In this document: piece by piece, positions 17,527 through 26,150 of the stretch
How positions within the stretch are numbered: position 1 is the stretch's first letter
Layout of the letters: the number at the start of each line of letters is the position of its first letter
DNA from: Alkaliphilus sp. B6464
GTDB lineage: Bacteria > Bacillota > Clostridia > Peptostreptococcales > Natronincolaceae
Assembly (NCBI RefSeq): GCF_018141165.1
Contig: NZ_CP058557.1
Coordinates: 2,604,001 to 2,668,000 of the forward strand
Reading direction: 5' to 3'
DNA length: 64,000 bases
The notes under the pieces: generated by a model
Database searches by the model: none
Seen by the model: the letters and a program-made list of their open reading frames with translations, nothing else
Told to the model about the DNA's origin: nothing
Translations under genes and position numbers: made by a program

Positions 17527-17934
17527 TTAAACAGATACTTTGTATTTTATATCTTTATATTTGTTGTTAGAATATTTTCTAATGTTATCAATAATACCTC
17601 TAGGTACTTCTTCTGTATCTGTTTGTTCTGCCTCAAGTTTATCTTTTAAGTATTCAAATGCTAACCATGGGTCTACATCTCCACCACAAGTAAACACATC
17701 TATAGAAGCATAACCATATTCTGGCCATGTATGAATAGTAAGATGAGATTCTTGTATTACAACAACACCACTTACTCCCCAAGGGTTAAACATATGGAAA
17801 TTACTGGTTACAACCGTCGCATTTGCTGTCTCAGCTGCTTCAATCATGTATTTTTCAATTAACTTATGATCATTTAAAGTATCTGGATTGCAGTTGTAGA
17901 ACTCTGCTAATATGTGTGTTCCTAGTTTTTCCAT
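17527..17934 (-). CDS. speD: S-adenosylmethionine decarboxylase proenzyme
   Basis: 135 residues, the size of Gram-positive and Thermotoga-type class 1b enzymes. Processing site E62-S63 ([15 protein letters not shown]) gives the pyruvoyl cofactor at Ser63; His68 and Cys83 regions (DVFTCGG) are also conserved. It makes decarboxylated SAM for speE. The ATG at 17934 is chosen because GAGAGGAG precedes it; the frame is open further upstream into the regulator gene. It starts 17 nt after the regulator gene ends, so the four genes form one operon. Confidence 0.95.
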   Translation of the reverse strand: MEKLGTHILAEFYNCNPDTLNDHKLIEKYMIEAAETANATVVTSNFHMFNPWGVSGVVVIQESHLTIHTWPEYGYASIDVFTCGGDVDPWLAFEYLKDKLEAEQTDTEEVPRGIIDNIRKYSNNKYKDIKYKVSV

Positions 17935-17951
17935 CTTAATAAAACTCCTCT

Positions 17952-18491
17952 CTAAAATGAAGGTGGACTTGCAACCCAAAGCACTACAGCTGGTTTGTTA
18001 GTCTGATTCTCAATATAATGTAATTGACTAGATTTAAAATAAAAGCTCTCGCCTTTTTTTACTTTAATTTTTTTACTTCCAAGATATAAATTAATAGTTC
18101 CCTTTAAGACGTATCCAAATTCTTCACCTTTATGAGGTTCTTCAATATTACTAGTACCATAAGGATCTAATTCTATTAGAATAGGCTCCATTGCATTTTT
18201 CTGAGCATTCGGTATAAGCCAAGAAACTCTATTTAGTAATTCTTCATTTATGGATTCGTATATATCCTCTTTGGTAAATACAATTTTATCTTGGACATCT
18301 TCATTAAAAAACTTTTTTACATCTGTTCCTAGTGCTTCTAGAAGATCCATTAAAGTGGCAATAGAAGGTGATGTAATATTACGTTCTATTTTTGAAATAA
18401 AGCCCTTGGTTAAATCACATCGTTGAGCCAGTTCATCTTGTGTTAGTTCATTTAAAAGGCGTAAACGTCTAATTTTCTCACCTATATCCAA
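17952..18491 (-). CDS. XRE-family regulator with C-terminal cupin domain (PuuR-like)
   Basis: 179 residues: helix-turn-helix (about 4-58, with [21 protein letters not shown]) and a cupin sensor domain (about 105-178, [15 protein letters not shown] and KKGESFYF). This architecture is that of PuuR-like regulators that respond to polyamines and related metabolites. First gene of the spe operon and so probably its regulator. A TTG at 18491 placed after GAGGTGATA is my preferred start; a GTG at 18500 is possible but is itself part of the ribosome binding site. A palindromic candidate operator lies upstream. Confidence 0.85.
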   Translation of the reverse strand: MDIGEKIRRLRLLNELTQDELAQRCDLTKGFISKIERNITSPSIATLMDLLEALGTDVKKFFNEDVQDKIVFTKEDIYESINEELLNRVSWLIPNAQKNAMEPILIELDPYGTSNIEEPHKGEEFGYVLKGTINLYLGSKKIKVKKGESFYFKSSQLHYIENQTNKPAVVLWVASPPSF

Positions 18492-18556
18492 CTCTATCAC
18501 CTCGCTTACTTGGCTAAAATCAACTAAGTTAAATTACTATAGAATACTTCCTAAAA

Positions 18557-18573
18557 GTAAACTTTTTGTTTAC
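18557..18573. promoter_or_regulatory. Candidate operator of the spe operon
   Basis: Perfect inverted repeat GTAAAC-TTTTT-GTTTAC, located just downstream of the predicted -10 box, about where transcription should start. A good position for autorepression by the XRE-cupin protein. Inference from position and symmetry. Confidence 0.5.
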
Positions 18574-18581
18574 ATATATTA

Positions 18582-18609
18582 AATATAAATGTTTTTTCAA
18601 AAATGTCAA
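18582..18609 (-). promoter_or_regulatory. Promoter of the spe operon
   Basis: On the reverse strand TTGACA is followed after 16 nt by TATATT. The consensus -35 and near-consensus -10 lie about 90-118 nt upstream of the regulator start. Confidence 0.6.
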
Positions 18610-18742
18610 TAGATTTTATAATTTTTTTATTTATACATAAACAATAAAAGGATAGTATAACTAATCATTATTTAACATTAATAGGTCTATTATTTAAAAA
18701 AGTGGAAAAAATAGGACTATAAAATAGATAAGGTGGCTAGAT

Positions 18743-19381
18743 ATGATGGGCATTTTAATAATAATCGGTATTTTTTTATTTATAATATTATATTCAAATT
18801 TAAAAATAGCTATTAACTTTACGCGGTATCATGAAGATGATGTTATAACTATGGATTTTACAGCTCTTTATGGTATATTTAAGTATACAACAAAAATTCC
18901 TTTTATAGACTTGGTTAAAGGTCATAATGAAATACCTGCATTAGAAGTAAAAACTGAGGTTGAGTTAGGGAAAAATGAAAGACATATAGGTGACAATAAA
19001 TCAATAGTAAATATACACGAAATAGAAAATATAATAAAAAAATATAAAAGGCTATATATTAGATATAAGACATTAATAACGCATATTAGAGAAAAACTTA
19101 TCATTAGCAATATATCCTGGGTTACAGAATTTGGAACAGGTGATGCTGCCGAAACTGCTATTATTACCGGTGTCATATGGACAATAAAACCAGGTTTAAT
19201 TTCTCTTGTGTGTAATAGGTATAATTCATTAGATATATTTGTAAATGTAGTACCAAACTATAATATTAAAACTTTTGAAACATCTATAGATTGTATATTT
19301 AGGATCAAATTAGGCCATATTATTAATGCAGGATTAAAAACATTATTAGTTAAAATAAAGGATGGTGTAAAAAATGAGTGA
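18743..19381 (+). CDS. DUF2953 family membrane-anchored protein
   Basis: 212 residues with one N-terminal membrane helix (GILIIIGIFLFIILYSNLKIAI) and a mostly beta-rich remainder ending in a basic helix. This pattern and the position directly before the GerW/YtfJ gene match the DUF2953 (YtfI-like) family, whose gene pairs with ytfJ in spore formers. It overlaps the next gene by 8 nt. Function unknown; a sporulation role is inferred from the pairing. AAGGTGG lies ahead of the start. Confidence 0.7.
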   Translation: MMGILIIIGIFLFIILYSNLKIAINFTRYHEDDVITMDFTALYGIFKYTTKIPFIDLVKGHNEIPALEVKTEVELGKNERHIGDNKSIVNIHEIENIIKKYKRLYIRYKTLITHIREKLIISNISWVTEFGTGDAAETAIITGVIWTIKPGLISLVCNRYNSLDIFVNVVPNYNIKTFETSIDCIFRIKLGHIINAGLKTLLVKIKDGVKNE

Positions 19382-19820
19382 GCATCCGATAGAAGCACTA
19401 ATGAAGACTACAATGGAAAGCATTAAAGAAATGGTGGATGTTAATACTATTGTTGGGGATGCAGTGGAGACACCTGACGGTACAGTAATAATACCTATTT
19501 CAAGAGTTTCCTTTGGTTTCGCATCAGGTGGCGGAGAGTATATAAACATAAAAAATAGAAAAAGTGAAGAAGACAGTCAGAAAATGACAAAGGATCAGTT
19601 TCCATTTGCAGGTGGTGCTGGCGCTGGTGTATCTGTACAACCAGTGGCTTTCATGGTAGTAGGAAATGGTCAAATGAAGTTAATGTCTGTAGATCAAAAT
19701 GCAAATCTAATTGACAATATTATTAACTCGACACCTAAAATGATAAATAGCTTACAATCTGTATTCAGTAAAAATAATAAGAACAACAATGGAGAAAATG
19801 AAATTATTAGTTTTCAATAG
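19374..19820 (+). CDS. ytfJ: Sporulation protein GerW (YtfJ)
   Basis: 148 residues. Family motifs: EALMKTTMESIKEMVDVNTIVG, VIIPISRVSFGFASGGGE, the glycine-rich FAGGAGAGVSVQP and PVAFMVVGNGQMKL. In Bacillus this protein is made in the forespore and affects germination. The gene overlaps the upstream DUF2953 gene and is followed by a terminator, forming a two-gene unit. Confidence 0.92.
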   Translation: MSEHPIEALMKTTMESIKEMVDVNTIVGDAVETPDGTVIIPISRVSFGFASGGGEYINIKNRKSEEDSQKMTKDQFPFAGGAGAGVSVQPVAFMVVGNGQMKLMSVDQNANLIDNIINSTPKMINSLQSVFSKNNKNNNGENEIISFQ

Positions 19821-19850
19821 AGGACATAGATTATGTCCTCTTTGTTTTTT
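19817..19850 (+). terminator. Terminator after ytfJ
   Basis: AGAGGACATA pairs with TATGTCCTCT, followed by TTGTTTTTT. Confidence 0.85.
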
Positions 19851-19924
19851 AATAATGCTAGTTTGAAAGTATGTATGCAAAAGGGTATAATATATATAGA
19901 TATTTGTTACAAGGGGGAAAAATA

Positions 19925-20323
19925 ATGGACATAAGAAAAGCAATAGAAAGTATATGGGAAAACAGGAAATATACTACAAATGATCCTAAGACGGCTATCA
20001 GTCATTTAAATGAAGAAATCGCTGAATCGCTAAAGGCATTAATGAAAGGTGATGTAGACAAAGCTAAACGTGAGCTTCAGGATGCCATGTCTTGTTTATT
20101 TATCGCAATGAAGGTTATGGATGTAGATCCTATAGAAGCAGTTAATAATCAAGTAGAACAAATGCAAAAAAGAAATGAGAAGATAATGATACTTAAAAAT
20201 GATAAGGTAGAAATATACGTTAATGGAATTTTAAAGGGCGGCTGGTCAATCTGGGGTAAGGAGGATATAAAAGAAGCCGAAAAGTTAGCAAAAGAGTTTG
20301 GGTGTGAAATACAATATGAATAA
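19925..20323 (+). CDS. MazG-like nucleotide pyrophosphohydrolase-domain protein
   Basis: 132 residues. The first 85 form an all-helical segment with an EEIAES ... ELQDAMSC pattern resembling the ExxE ... ExxD metal site of MazG-type pyrophosphohydrolases. The last 40 residues (VEIYVNGILKGGWSIWG and a helix) are a small beta-alpha tail I do not recognise. Start at ATG 19925 after AAGGGGGAAA. Substrate unknown; the MazG assignment rests on the acidic pattern and is moderate. Confidence 0.6.
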   Translation: MDIRKAIESIWENRKYTTNDPKTAISHLNEEIAESLKALMKGDVDKAKRELQDAMSCLFIAMKVMDVDPIEAVNNQVEQMQKRNEKIMILKNDKVEIYVNGILKGGWSIWGKEDIKEAEKLAKEFGCEIQYE

Positions 20324-20337
20324 TTTAATCTAATTCA

Positions 20338-20372
20338 TAAAAAAATAAGTAAATTTTACTTATTTTTTTTAT
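20338..20372 (+). terminator. Terminator after the MazG-like gene
   Basis: AAATAAGTAAAA/TTTTACTTATTT stem running into TTTTTTTT. Confidence 0.8.
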
Positions 20373-20452
20373 GAAAAGAATTATTATTATTTTATTGTAA
20401 ATACTAATAATGTTTAAGTGGCTTAATCAAATTAGGGTTTGAGGTGAAATAT

Positions 20453-21568
20453 ATGTATAAAAGAGGAATTTGTATTATATTAGCTTGTATTATGATGACC
20501 CTTACTTTATCTTATGGAAATGAGGATTTGAAAAATATCCAAATAGGTGGAGAATCAGCTATTGTTATAGATGTAGAAACTGGTCGAGTTTTATATGAGA
20601 AAAATATATATAAAAAGCTTCCTATGGCTAGTACCACAAAAATTATAACAGCTCTATTAGCAATTGAAAATATTTCATTAGATAAAAAGGTAAAAATTAA
20701 TACACAAGCCGAAGGTGTTGAAGGCTCTTCTATTTATTTAAGAGCAGGTGAGGAAGTTAAAGCAATTGATTTAATATATGGATTAATGTTAAGGTCTGGT
20801 AATGATTCTGCTGCAGCTATTGCATATGAGGTATCTGGATCTATTGAGGATTTTGCTGAACTAATGAATAAAAGAGCAAAGGAAATTGGAGCTAAAAATA
20901 CAAACTTTGTAAATCCCCATGGTTTACATGATGATAACCATTACACAACAGCTTATGATTTAGGTCTCATTACAAGAGAAGCTCTAAAAAATCCAGTATT
21001 CAGAGAAGTAGTAAAAACTAAGTTTTGGACAGCTGACAAAGATGGATATAAACATTTTGCAAATAAAAACGATATTTTAGATATATGCGATGGCGGAGAC
21101 GGAGTAAAAACTGGGTATACAAGAAGATCTGGTAGATGTTTAGTAGCATCAGCAACCAGAAATGATATGCAGTTAATTGCTATTACATTTAATGACTATG
21201 ATTGGTTTAATACTACTAAAAGGTTATTGGATGAGAGTTTTAATATATATAAACCATATACACTATTTGACGAAAAACAAATAATTACTAAGGCTAGAGT
21301 TTTGGATGGTAAGAAGAAGGAAGTATCGTTAAAGCCATTTAAAAGTTCTATTATACCGATGGATAAGGAAGAAGATAAGAAATTACTAACTGTTATTGAT
21401 ATGCCTAAAGTTTTACACGCTCCAATAGAAAAAGGGCAAAGAATAGGAAAAATGACTACTTATCTATATGGAAAAATAATTAATACAACCTATCTTGTTG
21501 CTAATGAATCTATAGAAAAACAAAGTTTTAAAGATAAAATTAAAGATTTTTTTGGAATAGGGCAATAG
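20453..21568 (+). CDS. D-alanyl-D-alanine carboxypeptidase, DacF type (second)
   Basis: 371 residues with signal peptide (ICIILACIMMTLTLSYG). Active-site motifs STTK, SGND and KTG (GVKTGYTRRSG) are all present, followed by the C-terminal beta domain and a terminal amphipathic helix (KIKDFFGIG). It is a PBP5-type enzyme like the one at 12361, but clearly diverged. Start at ATG 20453 after GAGGTG. A single-gene unit between two terminators; probably sporulation-linked given its neighbours, which is inference. Confidence 0.9.
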   Translation: MYKRGICIILACIMMTLTLSYGNEDLKNIQIGGESAIVIDVETGRVLYEKNIYKKLPMASTTKIITALLAIENISLDKKVKINTQAEGVEGSSIYLRAGEEVKAIDLIYGLMLRSGNDSAAAIAYEVSGSIEDFAELMNKRAKEIGAKNTNFVNPHGLHDDNHYTTAYDLGLITREALKNPVFREVVKTKFWTADKDGYKHFANKNDILDICDGGDGVKTGYTRRSGRCLVASATRNDMQLIAITFNDYDWFNTTKRLLDESFNIYKPYTLFDEKQIITKARVLDGKKKEVSLKPFKSSIIPMDKEEDKKLLTVIDMPKVLHAPIEKGQRIGKMTTYLYGKIINTTYLVANESIEKQSFKDKIKDFFGIGQ

Positions 21569-21578
21569 AATATTAAAT

Positions 21579-21620
21579 AAAAAATCTCTAATCAAATATA
21601 TTTGATTAGAGATTTTTTGT
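21579..21620 (+). terminator. Terminator after the second dacF-type gene
   Basis: AAAAAATCTCTAATCAAA pairs with TTTGATTAGAGATTTTTT around a short loop: an 18-bp perfect stem that could act in both directions. Confidence 0.85.
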
Positions 21621-21746
21621 GGTAGAAATTAGTAACATAATTTTTTTGAAAAAATATGCTAGTAATATGGTAAAACTTAAATGTTGATTTGCAATTATGT
21701 ACAATTAGATAGAATATGTTTCTATTTAATCTAAAGGAGGGGTTAT

Positions 21747-22673
21747 ATGGACTTTAAACAATGGCAATGCGTTGATGCTGGTAGTGAATATTGTCCCTGC
21801 TATTTAGCAGAAGAAAATGATTGCATTACATGCACACAATTACAAGGGAAAAGTTATTGTGATTGTAATTGGAGAGGAGTATGTATTTACAATGATTTTT
21901 ATTTTTCGGAAAATAAAAGAAAGGACACTAGGACGGCTCAAGAATTTCCAATATTGGATGGCAAAGTTGTAAATGATATTATAATTCTATCTATTCAAGT
22001 CACAAAATATATGGCTAGGGTTTTGAAACAGCCAGGTTCGTATGTTTTTGTAAGAGATAAAAATAATGACTATTTTTTTGATGTCCCAATATCAATCATG
22101 GATTCTGATGAAGAGAAATCATTGATTAAAATAGCTATAGAAGTTCGAGGAGTAAAGACTAAAAAACTAATGGGTTATGGCGACACTATAATGATTCGAG
22201 GACCTTATTGGAACGGAATATTTGGATTGGATTATCTTAAAACAACAAAGAATGATAGATGTTTAGTTTTAGCGAGAGGGATAGCTCAAGCACCTGCAAT
22301 ATTAGTTATAAAGCAACTATTAAAAAATAATAATAATGTAGATATAATCGTAAATAAAAGAGCTAATGAATATAATTTCGTTAATGAATATTTTAATTTA
22401 GATTCAATACAAGAAGTAGATATGGGGTCTAATGATGTAGCTATTTTGTGTAAACGATTGATGGAAGAAAATAATTATAAGTTAATATTTATAGGGGGTT
22501 CAGATTCTTTACAAGGAAAAATAATTAGAAGTATAGAAGAATTAAATCAAGCTAAGTTTGTTACAACAAATAACAATGCAATATGTTGTGGCGAAGGAAT
22601 TTGTGGAGCTTGTGCGAAGATGAATGAGGATGGAATATGGATAAAAACTTGTAAGGTTCAAAGAGTAGATTAA
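21747..22673 (+). CDS. PyrK-like FAD/NAD-binding iron-sulfur reductase with Cys-rich N-terminus
   Basis: 308 residues. Residues 1-50 hold eight cysteines (8, 16, 18, 26, 29, 38, 40, 46). Residues about 70-250 resemble the ferredoxin-reductase fold of PyrK and sulfide dehydrogenase subunits. The C-terminus carries the PyrK-type [2Fe-2S] ligands C281, C286, C289 and C302 (CGEGICGAC). It likely moves electrons between NAD(P)H or ferredoxin and the flavoprotein encoded 19 nt downstream. No dihydroorotate dehydrogenase gene is nearby, so a pyrimidine role is unlikely. Substrate unknown. Confidence 0.72.
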   Translation: MDFKQWQCVDAGSEYCPCYLAEENDCITCTQLQGKSYCDCNWRGVCIYNDFYFSENKRKDTRTAQEFPILDGKVVNDIIILSIQVTKYMARVLKQPGSYVFVRDKNNDYFFDVPISIMDSDEEKSLIKIAIEVRGVKTKKLMGYGDTIMIRGPYWNGIFGLDYLKTTKNDRCLVLARGIAQAPAILVIKQLLKNNNNVDIIVNKRANEYNFVNEYFNLDSIQEVDMGSNDVAILCKRLMEENNYKLIFIGGSDSLQGKIIRSIEELNQAKFVTTNNNAICCGEGICGACAKMNEDGIWIKTCKVQRVD

Positions 22674-22692
22674 ATCTAAAGGGGGATTCGGA

Positions 22693-23973
22693 ATGGCTAA
22701 AATTGTAATTGTAGGCGCTGGGTGGGCAGGATGTGCCGCAGCTATAACTGCTAAGAAGGCAGGAGGGGATGTTCATCTTTTTGAAAGAACAGATATGCTC
22801 TTAGGGTTAGGAAATGCAGGAGGAATTATGCGAAACAATGGAAGATATACTGCTGCTGAGGAAACCATATTATTAGGAGCACCAGAACTGCTTGAAGTAA
22901 CCGACCGTTGTTCGCGACATAAAAACTTGGACTTTCCAGGACATAAGCATTCTAGCTTATATGATGTAGCAATTATAGAATCTCAAGTTAGAAAGCTAAT
23001 TGAGTCTATGGGGATTAAATTGTATCTTCAGCATCGAGTAACTGATATAATTAAGGATGGTGATAAGATTACAGCAATTAAACTTCATAACGACATTACA
23101 TTTGAAGGGGATATATTTATAGAAGCTACAGGTTCCACAGGACCTATGGGTAACTGTATAAAGCATGGAAATGGTTGTGCTATGTGTGTATTAAGGTGTC
23201 CTTCATTTGGGCCAAGGATAAGCTTAAGTCAAAGAGCTGGTGTAGAAGATATTTTAGGACAAAGAGCAAACGGAGAGTTTGGTGCATTTAGTGGTTCTTG
23301 TAAACTTAATAAAGATTCATTATCAAAAGAAATTGTTAATGAATTAAATATAAATGGAGTAGTTGTTGTTCCAGTTCCTAAAGAAGATATTAATATGGGT
23401 AAGCTTGATATGAAAGTTTGTCAGCAATATGCATTAAGAGAATATGCAGAAAACATAATATTACTTGATACAGGTCATGCTAAACTTATGGCTCCATTCT
23501 ATCCATTAGAAAAGCTTAGAAAACTTAAGGGATTTGAAAATGCAAAATATGAAGATCCTTATTCAGGTGGAATAGGAAATTCGGTACGTTACTTATCTAT
23601 GGCACCTAGAGAAAATAATATGAATGTAAAGGGAATAAAAAATCTACTTTGCGCAGGAGAAAAATCAGGACTTTTTGTAGGGCATACAGAAGCTATTGTA
23701 ACAGGAAGCTTAGCAGGGCATAATAGTATTAGAGCATTTTTAGGAATTCCACTTTTACAGTTACCAAGAGACATTGCATCTGGTGATTTGATAGCTTATG
23801 CAAATGATAGAATCTCTACTTCAGAAGGGTTAAAAGAAAGATTTACATTTGCCGGATCAGATTATTTTAAACGCATGAAGGATCTTAATTTATATACTGT
23901 AGATACAGAAGTTATAAAAAATAAATTAGAAAGATTAAACCTATTGAATATTTACTCTGAAAGATTAAAATAG
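22693..23973 (+). CDS. FAD-dependent oxidoreductase, GidA/TrmFO-like, unknown substrate
   Basis: 426 residues. N-terminal FAD-binding motif VGAGWAGCAAAITAKKAGG (7-25) and a C-terminal GxxxAGEKSG-x2-GH-x-EA segment reminiscent of the GidA/TrmFO group. Unlike those enzymes it has a cysteine cluster C155, C162, C165, C169 (GCAMCVLRCPSFGPR). The gene is preceded by AAAGGGGG and forms a two-gene operon with the PyrK-like protein. The pair looks like a reductase and its catalytic flavoprotein. I do not know the reaction. Confidence 0.7.
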   Translation: MAKIVIVGAGWAGCAAAITAKKAGGDVHLFERTDMLLGLGNAGGIMRNNGRYTAAEETILLGAPELLEVTDRCSRHKNLDFPGHKHSSLYDVAIIESQVRKLIESMGIKLYLQHRVTDIIKDGDKITAIKLHNDITFEGDIFIEATGSTGPMGNCIKHGNGCAMCVLRCPSFGPRISLSQRAGVEDILGQRANGEFGAFSGSCKLNKDSLSKEIVNELNINGVVVVPVPKEDINMGKLDMKVCQQYALREYAENIILLDTGHAKLMAPFYPLEKLRKLKGFENAKYEDPYSGGIGNSVRYLSMAPRENNMNVKGIKNLLCAGEKSGLFVGHTEAIVTGSLAGHNSIRAFLGIPLLQLPRDIASGDLIAYANDRISTSEGLKERFTFAGSDYFKRMKDLNLYTVDTEVIKNKLERLNLLNIYSERLK

Positions 23974-24003
23974 AATTAGCAGACAAAAGATGGGGTGAAA
24001 TAG

Positions 24004-24708
24004 ATGAGACTACAGAAATTTTTGGCCACATGTGGTGTTGCATCCAGAAGAAAAAGTGAAGAACTAATTATTAGTGGTAGAGTAAAAGTTAATGGTAATA
24101 TAATTACTGAGATGGGATTTAAGGTAAATCCTGATATTGATAATGTATTTGTAGATGATAAAAATGTAGTTTTAGAGGAGCGGAAGGTTTATATTATGCT
24201 GAACAAACCTACAGGATATGTAACTACAGTAGCAGAACAATTTAATAGAAAAAAAGTTACGGATTTAGTCGATGTACCTTATCGCATATTTCCAGTTGGA
24301 CGGCTAGATTATAATACTTCAGGATTACTTATATTAACAAATGATGGCGAGCTAACTTTTAGATTAACTCATCCAAAGTTTAAAGTTGAAAAAGTATATG
24401 TTGCAAAAATTAAGGGTGTTCCTACTAAAGATGAATTAACTGCTTTTGAGAATGGATTAGAAATTGAAAATTATATTACGGCACCCTCAAAAATAAAAAT
24501 ATTAAAAGAGTTAAACGGTAATTGTGTTGTTGAAATAACAATTCGAGAAGGAAGAAATCGTCAAGTTAGAAAAATGTGTGACACAATAGGTCACCCGGTG
24601 TTAGAGTTAAAAAGAATTAAGATGGGCAGAATACATCTTGGAAACTTAGAAGTAGGAAATTGGAGATACTTTACTGAAAGAGAAATTGATTATTTAAAAC
24701 AACTTTAA
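24004..24708 (+). CDS. rluB: Pseudouridine synthase, RluB/RsuA family
   Basis: 234 residues: S4 RNA-binding domain (2-60, LQKFLATCGVASRRKSEELI) and the synthase domain with the catalytic Asp in GRLDYNTSGLLILTNDGEL. The end (REGRNRQVRKMC) is typical of RluB/RluF. It modifies a uridine of 23S rRNA; the exact site is not readable from sequence. GGGGTGAAATAG precedes the ATG, 30 nt after the flavoprotein gene, so it may be co-transcribed. Confidence 0.9.
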   Translation: MRLQKFLATCGVASRRKSEELIISGRVKVNGNIITEMGFKVNPDIDNVFVDDKNVVLEERKVYIMLNKPTGYVTTVAEQFNRKKVTDLVDVPYRIFPVGRLDYNTSGLLILTNDGELTFRLTHPKFKVEKVYVAKIKGVPTKDELTAFENGLEIENYITAPSKIKILKELNGNCVVEITIREGRNRQVRKMCDTIGHPVLELKRIKMGRIHLGNLEVGNWRYFTEREIDYLKQL

Positions 24709-24781
24709 TTTTATTATATTATTTGATTAACAAGACAAGTAATTAAATCAAGGTGTAATTTCAACCTCGTATCAGAGATAA

Positions 24782-24837
24782 TTCGTGCAAAGGCAAATTT
24801 AATATATCCTTCTATATAAAAGTTTCCTTTGCACGAA
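24782..24837. repeat. Long hairpin after rluB
   Basis: TTCGTGCAAAGG and CCTTTGCACGAA form a perfect 12-bp stem, extendable past one mismatch by three A-T pairs, around about 32 nt. No clear T tract follows on either strand (CTATATTTT on the forward strand). It could be a terminator, an RNA element or a small palindromic repeat. Confidence 0.6.
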
Positions 24838-24896
24838 CTATATTTTAAGATAGTAATATTTTTCTAAGAACAAATCAGAAAGGTAGAAAATTTAAT

Positions 24897-25364
24897 ATGA
24901 TAACTATTAGAAGAATTAATACTAGTGATGTTTATGACTTAATAACCTGTGCTGAAATAGATATTAGTTTAGAAAAACAATATAATGGTAATAACAGAAT
25001 AGAATTTTTTATTGTGACTGATGGGAAAAGGCTTTTAGGACATGCTTCAGCTATTTTATTTTCAAGCATTTCAACTGCTCAAATCAATGAAATATATATT
25101 CTACCAGAAGAAAGAAATAACGGGTTAGGAGATGCATTATTAAGAGCAGTATTTCACTATTTACGTATTAATTCCTGTGTTTGGGCTATTATAAAAAGTC
25201 ATACAAATTTAGATAAGTTTTTAATAAATAGAGGTATAGAACAAATAGACTACAGCAAATCATCATACCAAATTAAAAGTCACTTTGGAAAAGAGGATTT
25301 GCATGAATATCATATATGCAATATTGAAGAATTTTTTAAAGAAAAATGTAAGGGAAGTCAGTAA
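24897..25364 (+). CDS. GNAT family acetyltransferase
   Basis: 155 residues. The acetyl-CoA motif is EIYILPEERNNGLGDALLRA (about 78-97), preceded by the beta-bulge region TAQINE. Substrate unknown. AAAGGTAG lies 11 nt before the ATG. It is followed by an mnmM-like gene on the same strand, 106 nt away. Confidence 0.78.
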   Translation: MITIRRINTSDVYDLITCAEIDISLEKQYNGNNRIEFFIVTDGKRLLGHASAILFSSISTAQINEIYILPEERNNGLGDALLRAVFHYLRINSCVWAIIKSHTNLDKFLINRGIEQIDYSKSSYQIKSHFGKEDLHEYHICNIEEFFKEKCKGSQ

Positions 25365-25470
25365 AATTCACACAATCTAAAAGTATAAGATGAGTATATG
25401 ACTTATTATGCATAATAGCTAAACAATTGGGTATTGAATACTATAAGATATATACAAGAAAGGAATTGTT

Positions 25471-26043
25471 ATGTTGAATTCAATCAAAAGGGCGACATCT
25501 TTTGTACAATACATATTAAGAGAAAAAATTAAAGAAGGAAATGTAGTAATTGATGCAACTATGGGTAATGGAAATGATACATTATTTTTAGCTGAACTTG
25601 TTGGCTTAAAAGGGATAGTTTTTGCCTTTGATATCCAATCAGTAGCATTAGAAAGTACTAAAAATAAAATTAGTAGCAATAAATTAGATAGTTATAATAT
25701 TAAACTTATTAATGATAGTCACGAAAATATAGACAAATATATAATGTGTACTGTGGATGCAGCAATGTTTAATCTGGGATATTTACCTAAGGGAGATCAT
25801 TCTATTATAACAAAAGCTAGCTCTACTATTAAAAGTATTTCATCTATATTAAGTATACTTAAGCCTGGAGGGATTATATCCATAATCATATACTACGGAC
25901 ATGATGGAGGTAAAGAGGAGAAGGATGAGGTGTTGAATTTTTTACAAAAACTCTCTCAACAAGATGTTACTGTAATGCAATGTAACTATACGAATCATGA
26001 CAATAACCCACCGATTATTATTTTTATTGAAAAAAACAAATAA
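25471..26043 (+). CDS. mnmM: SAM-dependent methyltransferase, YtqB/MnmM family
   Basis: 190 residues. SAM motif I VIDATMGNGNDTLFLAEL and the family hallmark FNLGYLPKGDHSIITKASST identify the YtqB group. Bacillus YtqB was shown to be MnmM, which methylates the wobble uridine of tRNA to give mnm5s2U. The C-terminal IIYYGHDGGKEE ... PPIIIFIE fits as well. Start ATG after AGAAAGGAA. The symbol is by family resemblance. Confidence 0.78.
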   Translation: MLNSIKRATSFVQYILREKIKEGNVVIDATMGNGNDTLFLAELVGLKGIVFAFDIQSVALESTKNKISSNKLDSYNIKLINDSHENIDKYIMCTVDAAMFNLGYLPKGDHSIITKASSTIKSISSILSILKPGGIISIIIYYGHDGGKEEKDEVLNFLQKLSQQDVTVMQCNYTNHDNNPPIIIFIEKNK

Positions 26044-26150
26044 AGGGTTTTTGAGTTTGATATAGAATAGTATGGCTGAGATTGATAATTTTATATCATT
26101 AAATATTTATGTTATTTTAGCATTATATATTAGATATAGGAGGGGAAAGA

